Shown: positions 42,229 to 50,729 of the stretch, piece after piece
Layout: the number at the start of each line of letters is the position of its first letter
Position numbering within the stretch: position 1 is the first letter of the stretch
Assembly (NCBI GenBank): GCA_945890485.1
Contig: CAMDCN010000009.1
Location: 186,001 to 250,000, forward strand
DNA: 64,000 nucleotides
From: Candidatus Sulfopaludibacter sp. SbA3
GTDB taxonomy: Bacteria; Acidobacteriota; Terriglobia; Bryobacterales; Bryobacteraceae
Direction of reading: 5' to 3'
Translations under genes and position numbers: made by a program
Notes under the pieces: model-generated
Told to the model about the DNA's origin: nothing
Seen by the model: the letters and a program-made list of their open reading frames with translations, nothing else
The model's database searches: none

Positions 42229-42357
42229 CCGTCCGCCCAGAGGCGCTTGGGAACGTTCTGCAACGCCCGTTGGGGGGGCCGTCACAATGAAACCCTCCAC
42301 TATGCCGTTTTGCGCGACTCGAACTCTATTTGGGCTGTATCGTGGGAGTATCGTTAC

Positions 42358-43440
42358 GTGACCCAGCTAGCAAAGCACAGTGCGTTGCGGGTCTGCTTAT
42401 GCCTCGCCGCGATCGTGTTCCCCTCTGTGGCGCAAACGCCACGACCCGTACCAGTTTTCACGCGAGAAGGCTTTGGTGCCGTTGGTCGCAGCGCGAACGT
42501 GCTGGCCCCAGGACTGGTGATGACGCTATATGGCGGGTACTTGGCTCCCGGTGACAACGTGGCGCCCGGGTCGGCGGGCTGTGGAAAGCCCAAAGTCCAA
42601 CCAGCTCTCGAATTGCGTGGCGTTCGCGTCCTGATCGACACTACCCCTGCAGAGTTGTTGTACGTCTCCGCCGGTCAAATCAACTTCAAGATTCCACCGG
42701 GGATGCCGGAGGACGGGTTCGCGCCCTTGCGGGTATGCGTTGACGCGATATGCCGCGCGCCCGTGCGCATGTGGTTTAGCACGCGGACGGCATTGCTTTC
42801 CCTGGAGAGGCCCGCCTATGTTCACATGGCGGTCTGGCTCCACGTGGACCCGCCACCCCCACATTCTGTGTCCTATCCTTGCTGGAATGGGCTGTCGATT
42901 CCTCCCGAATACGAGTTCCAAGTGCGCCAGGGAGGCAACCTAGTCCCAGCGCGGGCCCAGCCCTCCCGTCCTCTAAACTTCGGTCGTGGTGACCCGTGCG
43001 CAGCCCTGGGTGGCCGGAGTTCGCTTCCGCTTCATCTGTTGCACCGATTCGATCAGGCGGGGACGTACTCTGTGCGGCTCACTGTCAGGAAAGAGAATCA
43101 GATTCTCTTTCGCTCCGAGTGGACCGACATTGCCGTGGAGCCGTTTTCGGAAGGGATTCGTCAAGCATGGCTTGATTCAGTCGACTCAGACACCAGGACG
43201 AATAACAGGGCCGTCGTTTCAGACGCCATTCAGTCGCTGTTAGCGTGGCCGGATGAGAAGGCCCTTGCGGCCCTCCTGAAAATCATCCCTGGGAGCGCGC
43301 CCGTGTGCACGAACTTCGACTGCATAAAACTTGTCTTCGGAACAGCTGCTCTGGCGTGGTTCGATGATGCCTTGCTACGTGAGAAAGTGCAGCCAACACG
43401 ATTACTTGGCTTATGCTCACCCGAAGGGAGTTGCCAATGA
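42358..43440 (+). CDS. Secreted protein with a TIGR03437 (Solibacter-type) domain
   Basis: 360 residues from GTG 42358 with GGGAG nine bases upstream; a long upstream open stretch overlaps repeat copy B and is unlikely to be translated. Signal peptide (RVCLCLAAIVFPSVAQ), then a domain with LAPGLVMTLYGGYLAPG, GVRVLIDTTPAELLYVSAGQ and INFKIPPGM, the pattern of TIGR03437. The remaining 230 residues form a beta-rich domain and a C-terminal helical segment with two Cys pairs (PVCTNFDC, LCSPEGSC). Function unknown; the TIGR03437 domain is a marker of this bacterial group. Codon use is less GC-biased than in most genes here. Confidence 0.8.
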   Translation: MTQLAKHSALRVCLCLAAIVFPSVAQTPRPVPVFTREGFGAVGRSANVLAPGLVMTLYGGYLAPGDNVAPGSAGCGKPKVQPALELRGVRVLIDTTPAELLYVSAGQINFKIPPGMPEDGFAPLRVCVDAICRAPVRMWFSTRTALLSLERPAYVHMAVWLHVDPPPPHSVSYPCWNGLSIPPEYEFQVRQGGNLVPARAQPSRPLNFGRGDPCAALGGRSSLPLHLLHRFDQAGTYSVRLTVRKENQILFRSEWTDIAVEPFSEGIRQAWLDSVDSDTRTNNRAVVSDAIQSLLAWPDEKALAALLKIIPGSAPVCTNFDCIKLVFGTAALAWFDDALLREKVQPTRLLGLCSPEGSCQ

Positions 43441-43652
43441 GGCGCTCATTCGAGGGCGCGCAAGCAGGCCGGCGAAATGCTGCGATGCGGACGGCCAGCA
43501 ACCAACTCGGCCGGGAAAAGTAACTATAAGTCGCGCAGGGAACCACGAACTAGACCCGGCGGGCGTCCGTAGGTCATACGATAAGAACAGGTTCCCATAT
43601 GGCAAGTCTGGATTAGTCGCAATGCCCTGTCGTTGAAAGCATTCCCGGGAAC

Positions 43653-43838
43653 GTGAGCGGTGCCTGGGTTTTTCGAGGAACCCGTGTGCCTGTTTCGGCG
43701 ATCTTCGAGAATCTGAAGTGCTCTTCTGTCGACGAGGTGCTTGAGGATTTTCACGTCACGCGGGAGCAGGTGCAGGCGGTCCTGGATTTCGCGGCCAAGA
43801 GCGCGGTGCCGCCCGCCGAGCCATCGCGGGCTGCGTGA
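43653..43838 (+). CDS. DUF433-family antitoxin, possibly 5'-damaged
   Basis: 61 residues from GTG 43653: GAWVFRGTRVPVSAIFENLK and FHVTREQVQAVLDFAAKS are the DUF433 helix-turn-helix core. In the same frame the family-like residues CPVVESIPGNV precede the GTG, but there is no start codon before the stop at 43614-43616, so the original start appears lost. The antitoxin may still be made from the GTG. Its stop overlaps the start of the DUF5615 remnant (GTGA). Confidence 0.65.
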   Translation: MSGAWVFRGTRVPVSAIFENLKCSSVDEVLEDFHVTREQVQAVLDFAAKSAVPPAEPSRAA

Positions 43839-44017
43839 AAATCATTCTCGACTAGAGCGCGCCACAGAAGCTCCGCCTTCTCATCGACAGTCGGCACGTT
43901 GTGGTGACGACGTGGTTCCAGGGGTGGTCCGGCCTCAAGAATGGGGCTCTGCTGGCGGCGGCCGACGAAGCTGGCTTTGATCTGTTCATCACCGCCGATC
44001 AAGAAATTACCTAAATC
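43835..44017 (+). pseudogene. DUF5615 PIN-like toxin, disrupted
   Basis: GTG 43835 reads KIILD and then a TAG stop at 43853. In the same frame the sequence continues with LRLLIDSRHVVVTTWFQGWS, then GLKNGALLAAADEAGFDLFI and TADQEIT, the DUF5615 family pattern (ILLDExLP, then GxKNGxLLxxAxxxFDxFVTxDxxL). A second stop follows at 44012-44014 and the sequence then changes to transposase. Together with the DUF433 gene it was a toxin-antitoxin pair of VapBC-like type. Confidence 0.65.
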
Positions 44018-44960
44018 AGCACCGCCCCTGGGAGATCTATCAGGATCTCTTCCTCGCCCTGCTGAGCCATCTCCGGGCAAGGCTTCCTATCCACGCCAAG
44101 CCCCCTTGCTGGTCTCCGGTAAACTCTACAGTTTGGGCAGCACCGTCATCGACCTCTGCGCCAAGGTCTTCGACTGGGCCAAGTACCGCACCACCAAGCG
44201 CGCCGTCAAGATCCACTTCCTCCTCGACCACGACCGCTTGTCGCCGGAATACGCCGCAATCACCGAAGGCAAGGTTGCCGAGATCAAGGTCGCCCGCAAG
44301 CTGCAGCTTCCTGTGGGCGCCATGCCCGTCTTCGATCGGGGCTGCTACGACTACGACTGGTTAGCTCATTTGTCGGCCACTGGCAGCCACTTCGTCACCC
44401 GGCTCAAGCAGAACGTTTCGTGGGTGAAGTTGAAGAACCGTCCAGCCTCGACGGACCCGAACATTCGTGCCGATGAGGTTGTCGTGTTCCCCCAGCAGGC
44501 CACGAAAGACAACCAGAGGTTTTTCCGCCGCATCGTCTGTTGGGACACGGACCATCAGCGGGAGTTCGTCTTCCTGGCCAATCACTTCGACCTCGACGCG
44601 GCGACCGTCGCCGCCGTGTATCGCCAGCGGTCGCAAATCGAGTTGTTGTTCAAGGCCTGACGCAAATTCTCAAGATCAAGACCTTCGTCGGCACGTCGGC
44701 CAACGCGCTGAGGATCCAAATTTGGACAGCACCGATCGCCTTGCTGCTGGTGCGGTATCTGCAACTGTGCAGCCGGCTGCAGTGGCGCCTGAGCCGGTTC
44801 GTGGCGCTGGTCCGGCACCAACTCTTCGTCTATCGAGATCTCTGGCGCTTCCTGGACGACCCGTTTGAAGGACCACCGCTTCTGCGCAAAGTCTATGTCG
44901 CCCCGCAGCCCAGCCTGTTCGCTCTGATCGAGGCGGGGCACACGAAACCAACTCCTCGGT
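44018..44960 (+). mobile_element. IS4-family transposase remnant, frameshifted
   Basis: Three frames in sequence give an IS4-type transposase lacking its N-terminus: HRPWEIYQDLFLALLSHLRA (from 44021), then YSLGSTVIDLCAKVFDWAKY and VFDRGCYDYDWLAHLSATGS and YRQRSQIELLFKA followed by a stop near 44660, then a shift to LKIKTFVGTSANALRIQIWT and LVRHQLFVYRDLWRFLDDPF. Catalytic D and E regions (VIDLC, FDRG, QIELLFK) are recognisable. At least two frameshifts and the missing 5' end make it inactive. Its left edge abuts the DUF5615 toxin remnant. No inverted repeats were identified. Confidence 0.75.
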
Positions 44961-45400
44961 GCCCAATGGGCAACCTCAAATCCAAACCAACGAAATTACC
45001 ACCACAAGTCCTTTGCCTTCAATGCAGGCCCAACCAGTCCCCGCCTAATTGGGACACCAGTGATTGGGGTCGTCAGAGGCCCGCAGGGCGTCTGAATGGC
45101 TTCTGGTGAGATTGTTTATCGATCTCAGATCGAAGACCAACCGCGATACCTTCGAGCCCGTCCTGAATCCGCCGGAAGATTACTCGATGATCGCCACAAC
45201 ACATCCGAAAGCATCCCTGCCAGTCGTCTCCGTGGGGTGGCGACACATCGCCGGCGCCCGACTCACCGAACCGGGCAACCTTTTCTGGCGCGGCGGAATC
45301 AGGCTTCACGAGCCATCCGCCACAATATGTCCCTTCTTTGCAGCACCGTCCTCTCCGAAGCACCCAAAATCGCTTGACACCGGGTGTACCGTGAAGTCAG
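44961..45400. other. Intergenic stretch upstream of the STGPRTPEGK gene
   Basis: No family-like coding sequence. A TTGACA hexamer at 45374-45379 may be a -35 element for the gene at 45463; no convincing -10 hexamer is seen at the expected distance. Confidence 0.35.
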
Positions 45401-45439
45401 GAAAAGCCCGCTGCACCCTCCCGGTGCCGCGGGCTTTTC
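45401..45439 (+). promoter_or_regulatory. Strong hairpin leader before the STGPRTPEGK gene
   Basis: GAAAAGCCCGC (45401-45411) pairs perfectly with GCGGGCTTTTC (45429-45439), and inside it GCACC pairs with GGTGC around a CTCCC loop, giving a nearly continuous 16-bp stem. It ends 8 bases before the AAGGAG ribosome site of the next gene. It could be an attenuator, an RNA-stability element or a terminator for upstream transcription. Confidence 0.65.
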
Positions 45440-45462
45440 TATTTCTCAAGGAGACCAAGATC

Positions 45463-46176
45463 ATGAACTTTCACCAAGCCCCTCGCGCCGCCGAAACCTG
45501 GCAGGAGCACGAAGCAGAGCAAAAACGCCAAGCCGCCGCCCAGCGCGCCGCCGCCAACCGCGAAAACGCCACCAAATCCACCGGCCCGCGGACCCCCGAA
45601 GGCAAAGCAGTTTCCAGCAAAAACCGCCTGGCCCATGGCCTCTGCTCCTCCAGCCTCATCCTCCACGGTGAAACGCAGGCCGACTTCGACGAACTCCGCC
45701 AGCAAATCCACAGGACCTTCGCCCCGGTCACTCCCGAAGAGACCCTGCTCGCCGACCAACTCGTCGAAGCCACCTGGCGGCTCAATCGCGCCCGCCGCGT
45801 CGAAAACCAGGCCCTCAATCAGATCAACGTTGGCACCGGCATGAACATCATGCGCTTCAACGGAAGCACCAATGTCCCCCCCACGGAAACCAGCCTAGCC
45901 ACCGGTCTCGCCGAGGAGTCCCACCAAAAAAACCTCGCTTGCATCCTGCGCTACGTGGCCGCCAATGAGCGCACCTACCGTGCTTCCCTGAAGTCGCTCC
46001 AGGACGCCATCAAACGCCGCCAGCCCCAGGTCGCCGTCGCCACGCCGGCTGTCAGTGAACCCGCTGTCGAAAAGCCAAAGGTTGCCGCCGTCGGCCAAAC
46101 GATTTACCCCGAAGGCGATCCAATCACCTACCCGGCTTCGCCATCCAGCGTTCCGGCCTACATCGACCGGTGCTGA
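45463..46176 (+). CDS. STGPRTPEGK-motif hypothetical protein
   Basis: 237 residues from ATG 45463 with AAGGAG at 45448-45453. The N-terminal part has NRENATKSTGPRTPEGKAVS and SKNRLAHGLCSSSLILHGET, a motif that I know as recurrent in multicopy acidobacterial proteins of unknown function. A helical middle part (TPEETLLADQLVEATWRLNR) and a Pro/Val-rich tail follow. No signal peptide. The strong hairpin directly upstream suggests that a leader element travels with the gene. The function is unknown; a nucleic-acid-related role is only a guess from the basic N-terminus. Confidence 0.8.
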   Translation: MNFHQAPRAAETWQEHEAEQKRQAAAQRAAANRENATKSTGPRTPEGKAVSSKNRLAHGLCSSSLILHGETQADFDELRQQIHRTFAPVTPEETLLADQLVEATWRLNRARRVENQALNQINVGTGMNIMRFNGSTNVPPTETSLATGLAEESHQKNLACILRYVAANERTYRASLKSLQDAIKRRQPQVAVATPAVSEPAVEKPKVAAVGQTIYPEGDPITYPASPSSVPAYIDRC

Positions 46177-46245
46177 CCAAGCCGCCATCGGGAAACCAAG
46201 CCGCCTACGAACCGCAGCTCGCTCTTTGAAAATCCCACAATTTAC

Positions 46246-46317
46246 CCGGTTCGCCCGAAGTGTGTCTCCGCGAACCATACGCCCCGCCGGTTCGTCCAAA
46301 GTGTATCTTCCCAAACC
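46246..46317. repeat. Pair of 31-base imperfect direct repeats
   Basis: Copies at 46246-46276 and 46287-46317 both begin CCGGTTCG, share AAGTGT and end AACC; 25 of 31 positions agree and five of the six changes are transitions. A shorter GGCTTCGAACC pair follows at about 46324 and 46361. The region lies between the STGPRTPEGK gene and the convergent HlyD gene. Confidence 0.6.
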
Positions 46318-46439
46318 CCCCAAATGGCTTCGAACCATAAATCGTCCTCTCTACTGGCTTCGAACCGCAGAAACGCCGATCCGCTCCTGCCGCGGCCTGC
46401 CGGGGCATCGAGCCCCGGCCAGCCGCCATCCACCAACCC

Positions 46440-47666
46440 CTAAACCTTCCCGCTCGTCACCGCCTTACCTTCCTCCACCGTCTCATCCGGATGCAGGATC
46501 ACCACCTCCCCCTCCTTCACGCCCCCTGTAATCTCCGCCGCCACCCCCGACCGGTGCCCCACGGTCACCTCCCGCCGCCGCGCCAAGCCCCCTTCCACCA
46601 CAAACACCGCCCACTTATCCCCCATCCGGAACACCGCGTTCGCCGACGCCTGCAGCACCTTTTCCCCCTCCCACAACACAAACGCCGCTTCCACCCGGTA
46701 TCCGTCTCCTAACGCCGCCCACTCCCCCTCCGGGCTTACCAAATCCGCCACGACGCGCACCCGCTGCTCCTCCACGCCCAACGCCGAAATCTTCGTAAAT
46801 CCCCCCGGCTCCACCATTCGCACCCGCGCCTCCAACACCGTCGACCCGCCCCATCGGTCCAACAGCACCTTCATCCCCGGCGCTATCTTCACCGCGTCCG
46901 CCGACAACACCTCCACCACCACCTCAATCGCCCGCGCATCGCCCAGTTCCACCAGCGCCTCCCCGGCGCTCACTACCCCCTCGCTCTCCCGGATCAGCCG
47001 GATCACCCGTCCGCCCGTCGGCGCCACCACCGGAATCCCTTCGCCCGTCGCCGCCCCCGCCGTCTGCCGCAGCGCCGCCCGCGCGCTCGCCACCTCCGCC
47101 TTGGCCGCTTCCACCTCCGCCTCCGTCGTGGCCAAGCCCCGTTCCGCGGCCGCCACCGTCGCCTCGGCCCGGCGCAAATCCGCCACCGTCCGCTCCAGCC
47201 GCGAAACCGCCACGTCGCCGCTCTTTCGCAGCCGCTCCTCCCGCTCTCGCTGCTGTGTCCAGTAGTCCAGTTCAGCCTTGGCTAACCGTACCTGTTCCCC
47301 CTGCGTCGCCACGCGGCTCTGCGCCACCTGCAGCCCCCGCTCCGCCGCCGTCACCCGTGCGTTGCCCTGTTCCAAGGTCCGCGCGTCCAGCACCAGCGGC
47401 CGGGGCGGCTCCAGCATCGCGATCACCGCTCCGGCCTTCACCGCATCCCCTGCCTTCAGTCGCAACCGCGGCATGTACCCCGCCACCGGCGCCGAAATCA
47501 CATACCGGCTCCGCAGCCGCGTCTTGCCCTCCTCTTCCACCGTCACCCGCAGTGGCTTCGCCGTCAATGCCAGCGTCTCCACCGGCACCGGTTGCGGACG
47601 CATCCCCCACCAGATGCCCACCCCGGCCACCGCCGCCAATCCGATAACCCAAAGCCAGCGCTTCAC
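46440..47666 (-). CDS. HlyD/MacA-type periplasmic adaptor
   Basis: 408 residues with an N-terminal membrane anchor (WLWVIGLAAVAGVGIWWGM). A lipoyl-like half domain (VISAPVAGYMPRLRLKAGDA) and its partner (IPVVAPTGGRVIRLI) bracket a long coiled-coil hairpin (about residues 95-215, Ala/Arg/Glu-rich). A beta-barrel and membrane-proximal domain complete the MacA/HlyD architecture. It links the inner-membrane ABC permease encoded 7 bases upstream to an outer-membrane channel; a TolC-type gene lies at 1-1005 but is far away. Last gene of the four-gene export operon. Confidence 0.93.
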   Translation of the reverse strand: MKRWLWVIGLAAVAGVGIWWGMRPQPVPVETLALTAKPLRVTVEEEGKTRLRSRYVISAPVAGYMPRLRLKAGDAVKAGAVIAMLEPPRPLVLDARTLEQGNARVTAAERGLQVAQSRVATQGEQVRLAKAELDYWTQQREREERLRKSGDVAVSRLERTVADLRRAEATVAAAERGLATTEAEVEAAKAEVASARAALRQTAGAATGEGIPVVAPTGGRVIRLIRESEGVVSAGEALVELGDARAIEVVVEVLSADAVKIAPGMKVLLDRWGGSTVLEARVRMVEPGGFTKISALGVEEQRVRVVADLVSPEGEWAALGDGYRVEAAFVLWEGEKVLQASANAVFRMGDKWAVFVVEGGLARRREVTVGHRSGVAAEITGGVKEGEVVILHPDETVEEGKAVTSGKV

Positions 47667-47673
47667 GTCGCTC

Positions 47674-50025
47674 CTACTCCCGTGCCTTCAGCACTTCCAC
47701 TAAGTCTAAATGGTTGATCTTCCGGCCCACCAGAAACGCCGATCCCGCCGTCGCCAGCGCCACCACTAAGGCCGCCATCGCATAAGTCGACGGCCGCACC
47801 ACAAACGGAATCCGGAACAGCTCCGTCTGCGCCGACATCGCCATGAAGTAAGCCAAACCATGGCCCATCACCAGCCCCACCGGAATCGCCAGGAACACTA
47901 AGACCGTTAGTTCACCCAGCAGGATGTACGACACCTCGCCCCGCGTGTACCCCAGCACCCGCAAGCTCGCCAACTCCCGGCCCCGCTCGCTCAGCGAGAT
48001 CCGCACCGTGTTGTACACCACGCCAATCGCGATCGTCGAAGCCAGCAGCGTGTTGAAGAAAGCAAAGGTCAGCATCTGCGCCGCCAGCGTCTCATAAAAG
48101 CTCTTCAACGCCTGCGCCCGCGCCGCCACCCCGGCCACCGCCGGCACCCGCTTTAAGCGCTGATACAGCTCCGGCATCGCCGGCGGGTCCACCGCCAGAT
48201 AGGCGCCCGTCGCCACGTCGCCCTCCCGCAGGAAGCGGTTCAACGCGTCCCGCCGCATGTATGCCGTCACCCCGATATACTCACTCACGACGCCCGCCAC
48301 GGCCACTTGCCGCACCGCCCGCGAGCCTTCGAGTAACTCGACCGTCACCGTATCCCCCGGCTTGACTCCTAACATCGTCGCCAGATGATCCGTAAGTAGA
48401 ATACCCTCCGGAGGCAGTTCCACCCGGCCGAGCTTCGCGTCCAACAGCCGCCGCAACTGTCCCTCCGGCTCCATCCCCTGCAACGCGGTTCGGTAGGTCC
48501 GCTGCGCAAACCGGAACCGCGCCGCCACGCTCCGCGTCGGCTCGGCATAGGTCACGCCCGGCAGGCTCCGCAGCGAGTGCAACCCCCGCGTCGAAACCGG
48601 GGTGAAGAAGGTCACCGTCAAATCGTCAAGCTGCGCCCGCCGCAACTGCGCGAACACCATATAGTCCACCGCATCGCCCCAGAATCCGCCCAGAATCAGA
48701 ATGGCCGTTGACATCGCCACCCCGCCGATCGACAGCAGCGACTTCACCGGCCGCCGCTCCAGATTCCGCACGATCATCCGCGAAGGCTGCGAGAACCACG
48801 GCATCTCCAGGAAGCTCCGCCGGTACTTCCCCGGGTTTGCCGGCTGCATCGCCACGGCCGGCGACTCCGCCGCCGACTTCAGAACCGAGAACAGCGTCCC
48901 CACCCCTGCCGCCGCCAGGCTCACCGCGAACGACATCGCGACCACGCCCCCGCCGATCGAGTACTCCAGATATGGAAACCGGTAGACGTCCATGTACAGC
49001 CGCGACATCCCCGAACCCATCCACGCGCCGCCCGCGATCCCCAGCAGCGTCCCGATGGTCACAATCACCGCCGTGAACTTCACGAAGTGCCAGACAATCG
49101 CGCCCGTCGTATATCCAAACGCCTTCAACGTCGCGATCTGCCCCCGCTGCGTCGCCATCAGCCGGCCCACCACCACGTTCAGCAGAAATCCCGCCACTGA
49201 CAGGAAAATGGCCGGGAACAGCGTCGCCATCATCTCCAACTGCTTGAACTCCTCGGCCAGGAACCGGTGCGAAATCTGGTCCTTCCGGCCATGCGCGCCC
49301 AGCCCGCCGTAGGTCCGCAGGATCGCGTCCACCGCCTGCACCGCGTCCTCCACCCGCGCGCCACGCTCCAGCGACGCCGCCAACTGGTTGAACGCGCCGG
49401 TCATGTTGAACGAGCCTTCCAGCGGCGCCGCGTTCATCCAGAGAATGCAGTAGGTCTTGAAGTCCGGCACGATTGAACCCGGCGCCAACTGATACGTGAA
49501 CTCCGGCGATGAGGCGACACCGACCACCACCAGCCGCTGCTTCCGTCCATTGATCGTCACCGCCAGCTCAAAGCCCGGCTGCAACTGATGAGCCTTCGCA
49601 AAGCCGTCGCTCACGAGTGCTTCCTTATCCCGTCCCGGCTCCGGCATGCGCCCCGCGTGCAGGTGCAGCAGGTTGAACCGTCCCGCGCCCAGCGGTAGTC
49701 CCACCACCTGTCCCGAAACCGGCTGCCCGTATCCGGCCAGCTCGATGTTCGCGGGCGCCACGACGCGCGCCTCGACGGCGGCGATCCCCGGCACCGCGGC
49801 GACCCGCGTCGCGACGCTTAACGGCGCCTGCTTCAGACCCGCGAACAGCTCCGGAAATCGGAACTCCCGGTACATCCGGCTCTGCGTTTGCTGCAGCGAC
49901 TCCAGCGTCGAAGCCGACATCACATAGGTGGCGATCCCGCCCGCCAGCACACAGGAGATGGCGATGACCTGGCCCCGAACCGCCCACAGATCGCGAAACA
50001 GCTTCCTGTCGAGCGCGCGGAGCAT
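47674..50025 (-). CDS. ABC transporter permease with two FtsX domains
   Basis: 783 residues. First membrane helix after DLWAVRGQVIAISCVLAGGI, a large periplasmic domain, then an FtsX domain of three helices (near 270-390, FLLNVVVGRLMATQRGQIAT), a second periplasmic domain and a C-terminal FtsX domain (GVVYNTVRISLSERGRELAS). Its start codon overlaps the stop of the ATPase gene (TAATG), so subunits are made in register. By family it couples ATP hydrolysis to periplasmic movement, driving export through the HlyD adaptor. Substrate unknown. Confidence 0.92.
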   Translation of the reverse strand: MLRALDRKLFRDLWAVRGQVIAISCVLAGGIATYVMSASTLESLQQTQSRMYREFRFPELFAGLKQAPLSVATRVAAVPGIAAVEARVVAPANIELAGYGQPVSGQVVGLPLGAGRFNLLHLHAGRMPEPGRDKEALVSDGFAKAHQLQPGFELAVTINGRKQRLVVVGVASSPEFTYQLAPGSIVPDFKTYCILWMNAAPLEGSFNMTGAFNQLAASLERGARVEDAVQAVDAILRTYGGLGAHGRKDQISHRFLAEEFKQLEMMATLFPAIFLSVAGFLLNVVVGRLMATQRGQIATLKAFGYTTGAIVWHFVKFTAVIVTIGTLLGIAGGAWMGSGMSRLYMDVYRFPYLEYSIGGGVVAMSFAVSLAAAGVGTLFSVLKSAAESPAVAMQPANPGKYRRSFLEMPWFSQPSRMIVRNLERRPVKSLLSIGGVAMSTAILILGGFWGDAVDYMVFAQLRRAQLDDLTVTFFTPVSTRGLHSLRSLPGVTYAEPTRSVAARFRFAQRTYRTALQGMEPEGQLRRLLDAKLGRVELPPEGILLTDHLATMLGVKPGDTVTVELLEGSRAVRQVAVAGVVSEYIGVTAYMRRDALNRFLREGDVATGAYLAVDPPAMPELYQRLKRVPAVAGVAARAQALKSFYETLAAQMLTFAFFNTLLASTIAIGVVYNTVRISLSERGRELASLRVLGYTRGEVSYILLGELTVLVFLAIPVGLVMGHGLAYFMAMSAQTELFRIPFVVRPSTYAMAALVVALATAGSAFLVGRKINHLDLVEVLKARE

Positions 50026-50729
50026 TACCAGTGCAGCTCCCGCGGGTTCCGCCGGTTCGCGTTCAATTCGACGTGAGAGACGCCTCCGTTGCTCATATGG
50101 ATAACGCGATCGGCCATCCCGGCGATATCGGCGTTGTGGGTGATGACGGCGGTCGCCGCGCCCAGCTCCCGATTCACCTTGTCAATCGCTTCGAGCACCA
50201 CAATCCCGGTCTCAGAGTCGAGCGCCCCGGTGGGCTCATCGCAGAGCAGGACGCTAGGCCGTTTGGCGATGGCGCGAGCGATAGCGACGCGTTGTTGTTG
50301 GCCGCCGGAGAGTTGGGAAGGGAAGTGGTGCATCCGGTCCGCCAATCCGACCAGCTCCAGCGCTTCGGCGGGTTTCATCGGGTTCTCTGCGATCTCGGTG
50401 ACGGCTGCGACGTTTTCGAGCGCCGTCAAGCTTGGAATCAGGTTATAGAACTGGAACACGAACCCGACGTGCCGCCGCCGGTACTGCGTGAGTTCCCGGT
50501 CTTTAGCCGCGGTGATATCGAACCCCCGGTAGAGCACGCTCCCCCCCGAAGCCCGATCGAGTCCACCCAGGATATTGAGCAGAGTGGATTTCCCACTCCC
50601 GGACGGCCCGAGGAGCACCATCATCTCCCCGGAGTACAACTCAATGTCCACCCCCCGCAAAGCATGCACCCGGACCTCGCCCATGTCATAGAACTTGGTC
50701 ACCGCCCGAGCTGCGAATACCGCTTCCAC
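50025..50729 (-). CDS. MacB/LolD-type ABC transporter ATP-binding protein
   Basis: 234 residues, start GTG overlapping the stop of the BACON gene by one base. Walker [10 protein letters not shown] (41-49), signature LSGGQ (140-144), Walker B LLCDEP (161-166) followed by TGALD, and a switch His in [10 protein letters not shown]. The [16 protein letters not shown] segment is typical of the LolD/MacB subgroup. It powers the FtsX-type permease encoded next. Confidence 0.95.
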   Translation of the reverse strand: MEAVFAARAVTKFYDMGEVRVHALRGVDIELYSGEMMVLLGPSGSGKSTLLNILGGLDRASGGSVLYRGFDITAAKDRELTQYRRRHVGFVFQFYNLIPSLTALENVAAVTEIAENPMKPAEALELVGLADRMHHFPSQLSGGQQQRVAIARAIAKRPSVLLCDEPTGALDSETGIVVLEAIDKVNRELGAATAVITHNADIAGMADRVIHMSNGGVSHVELNANRRNPRELHW

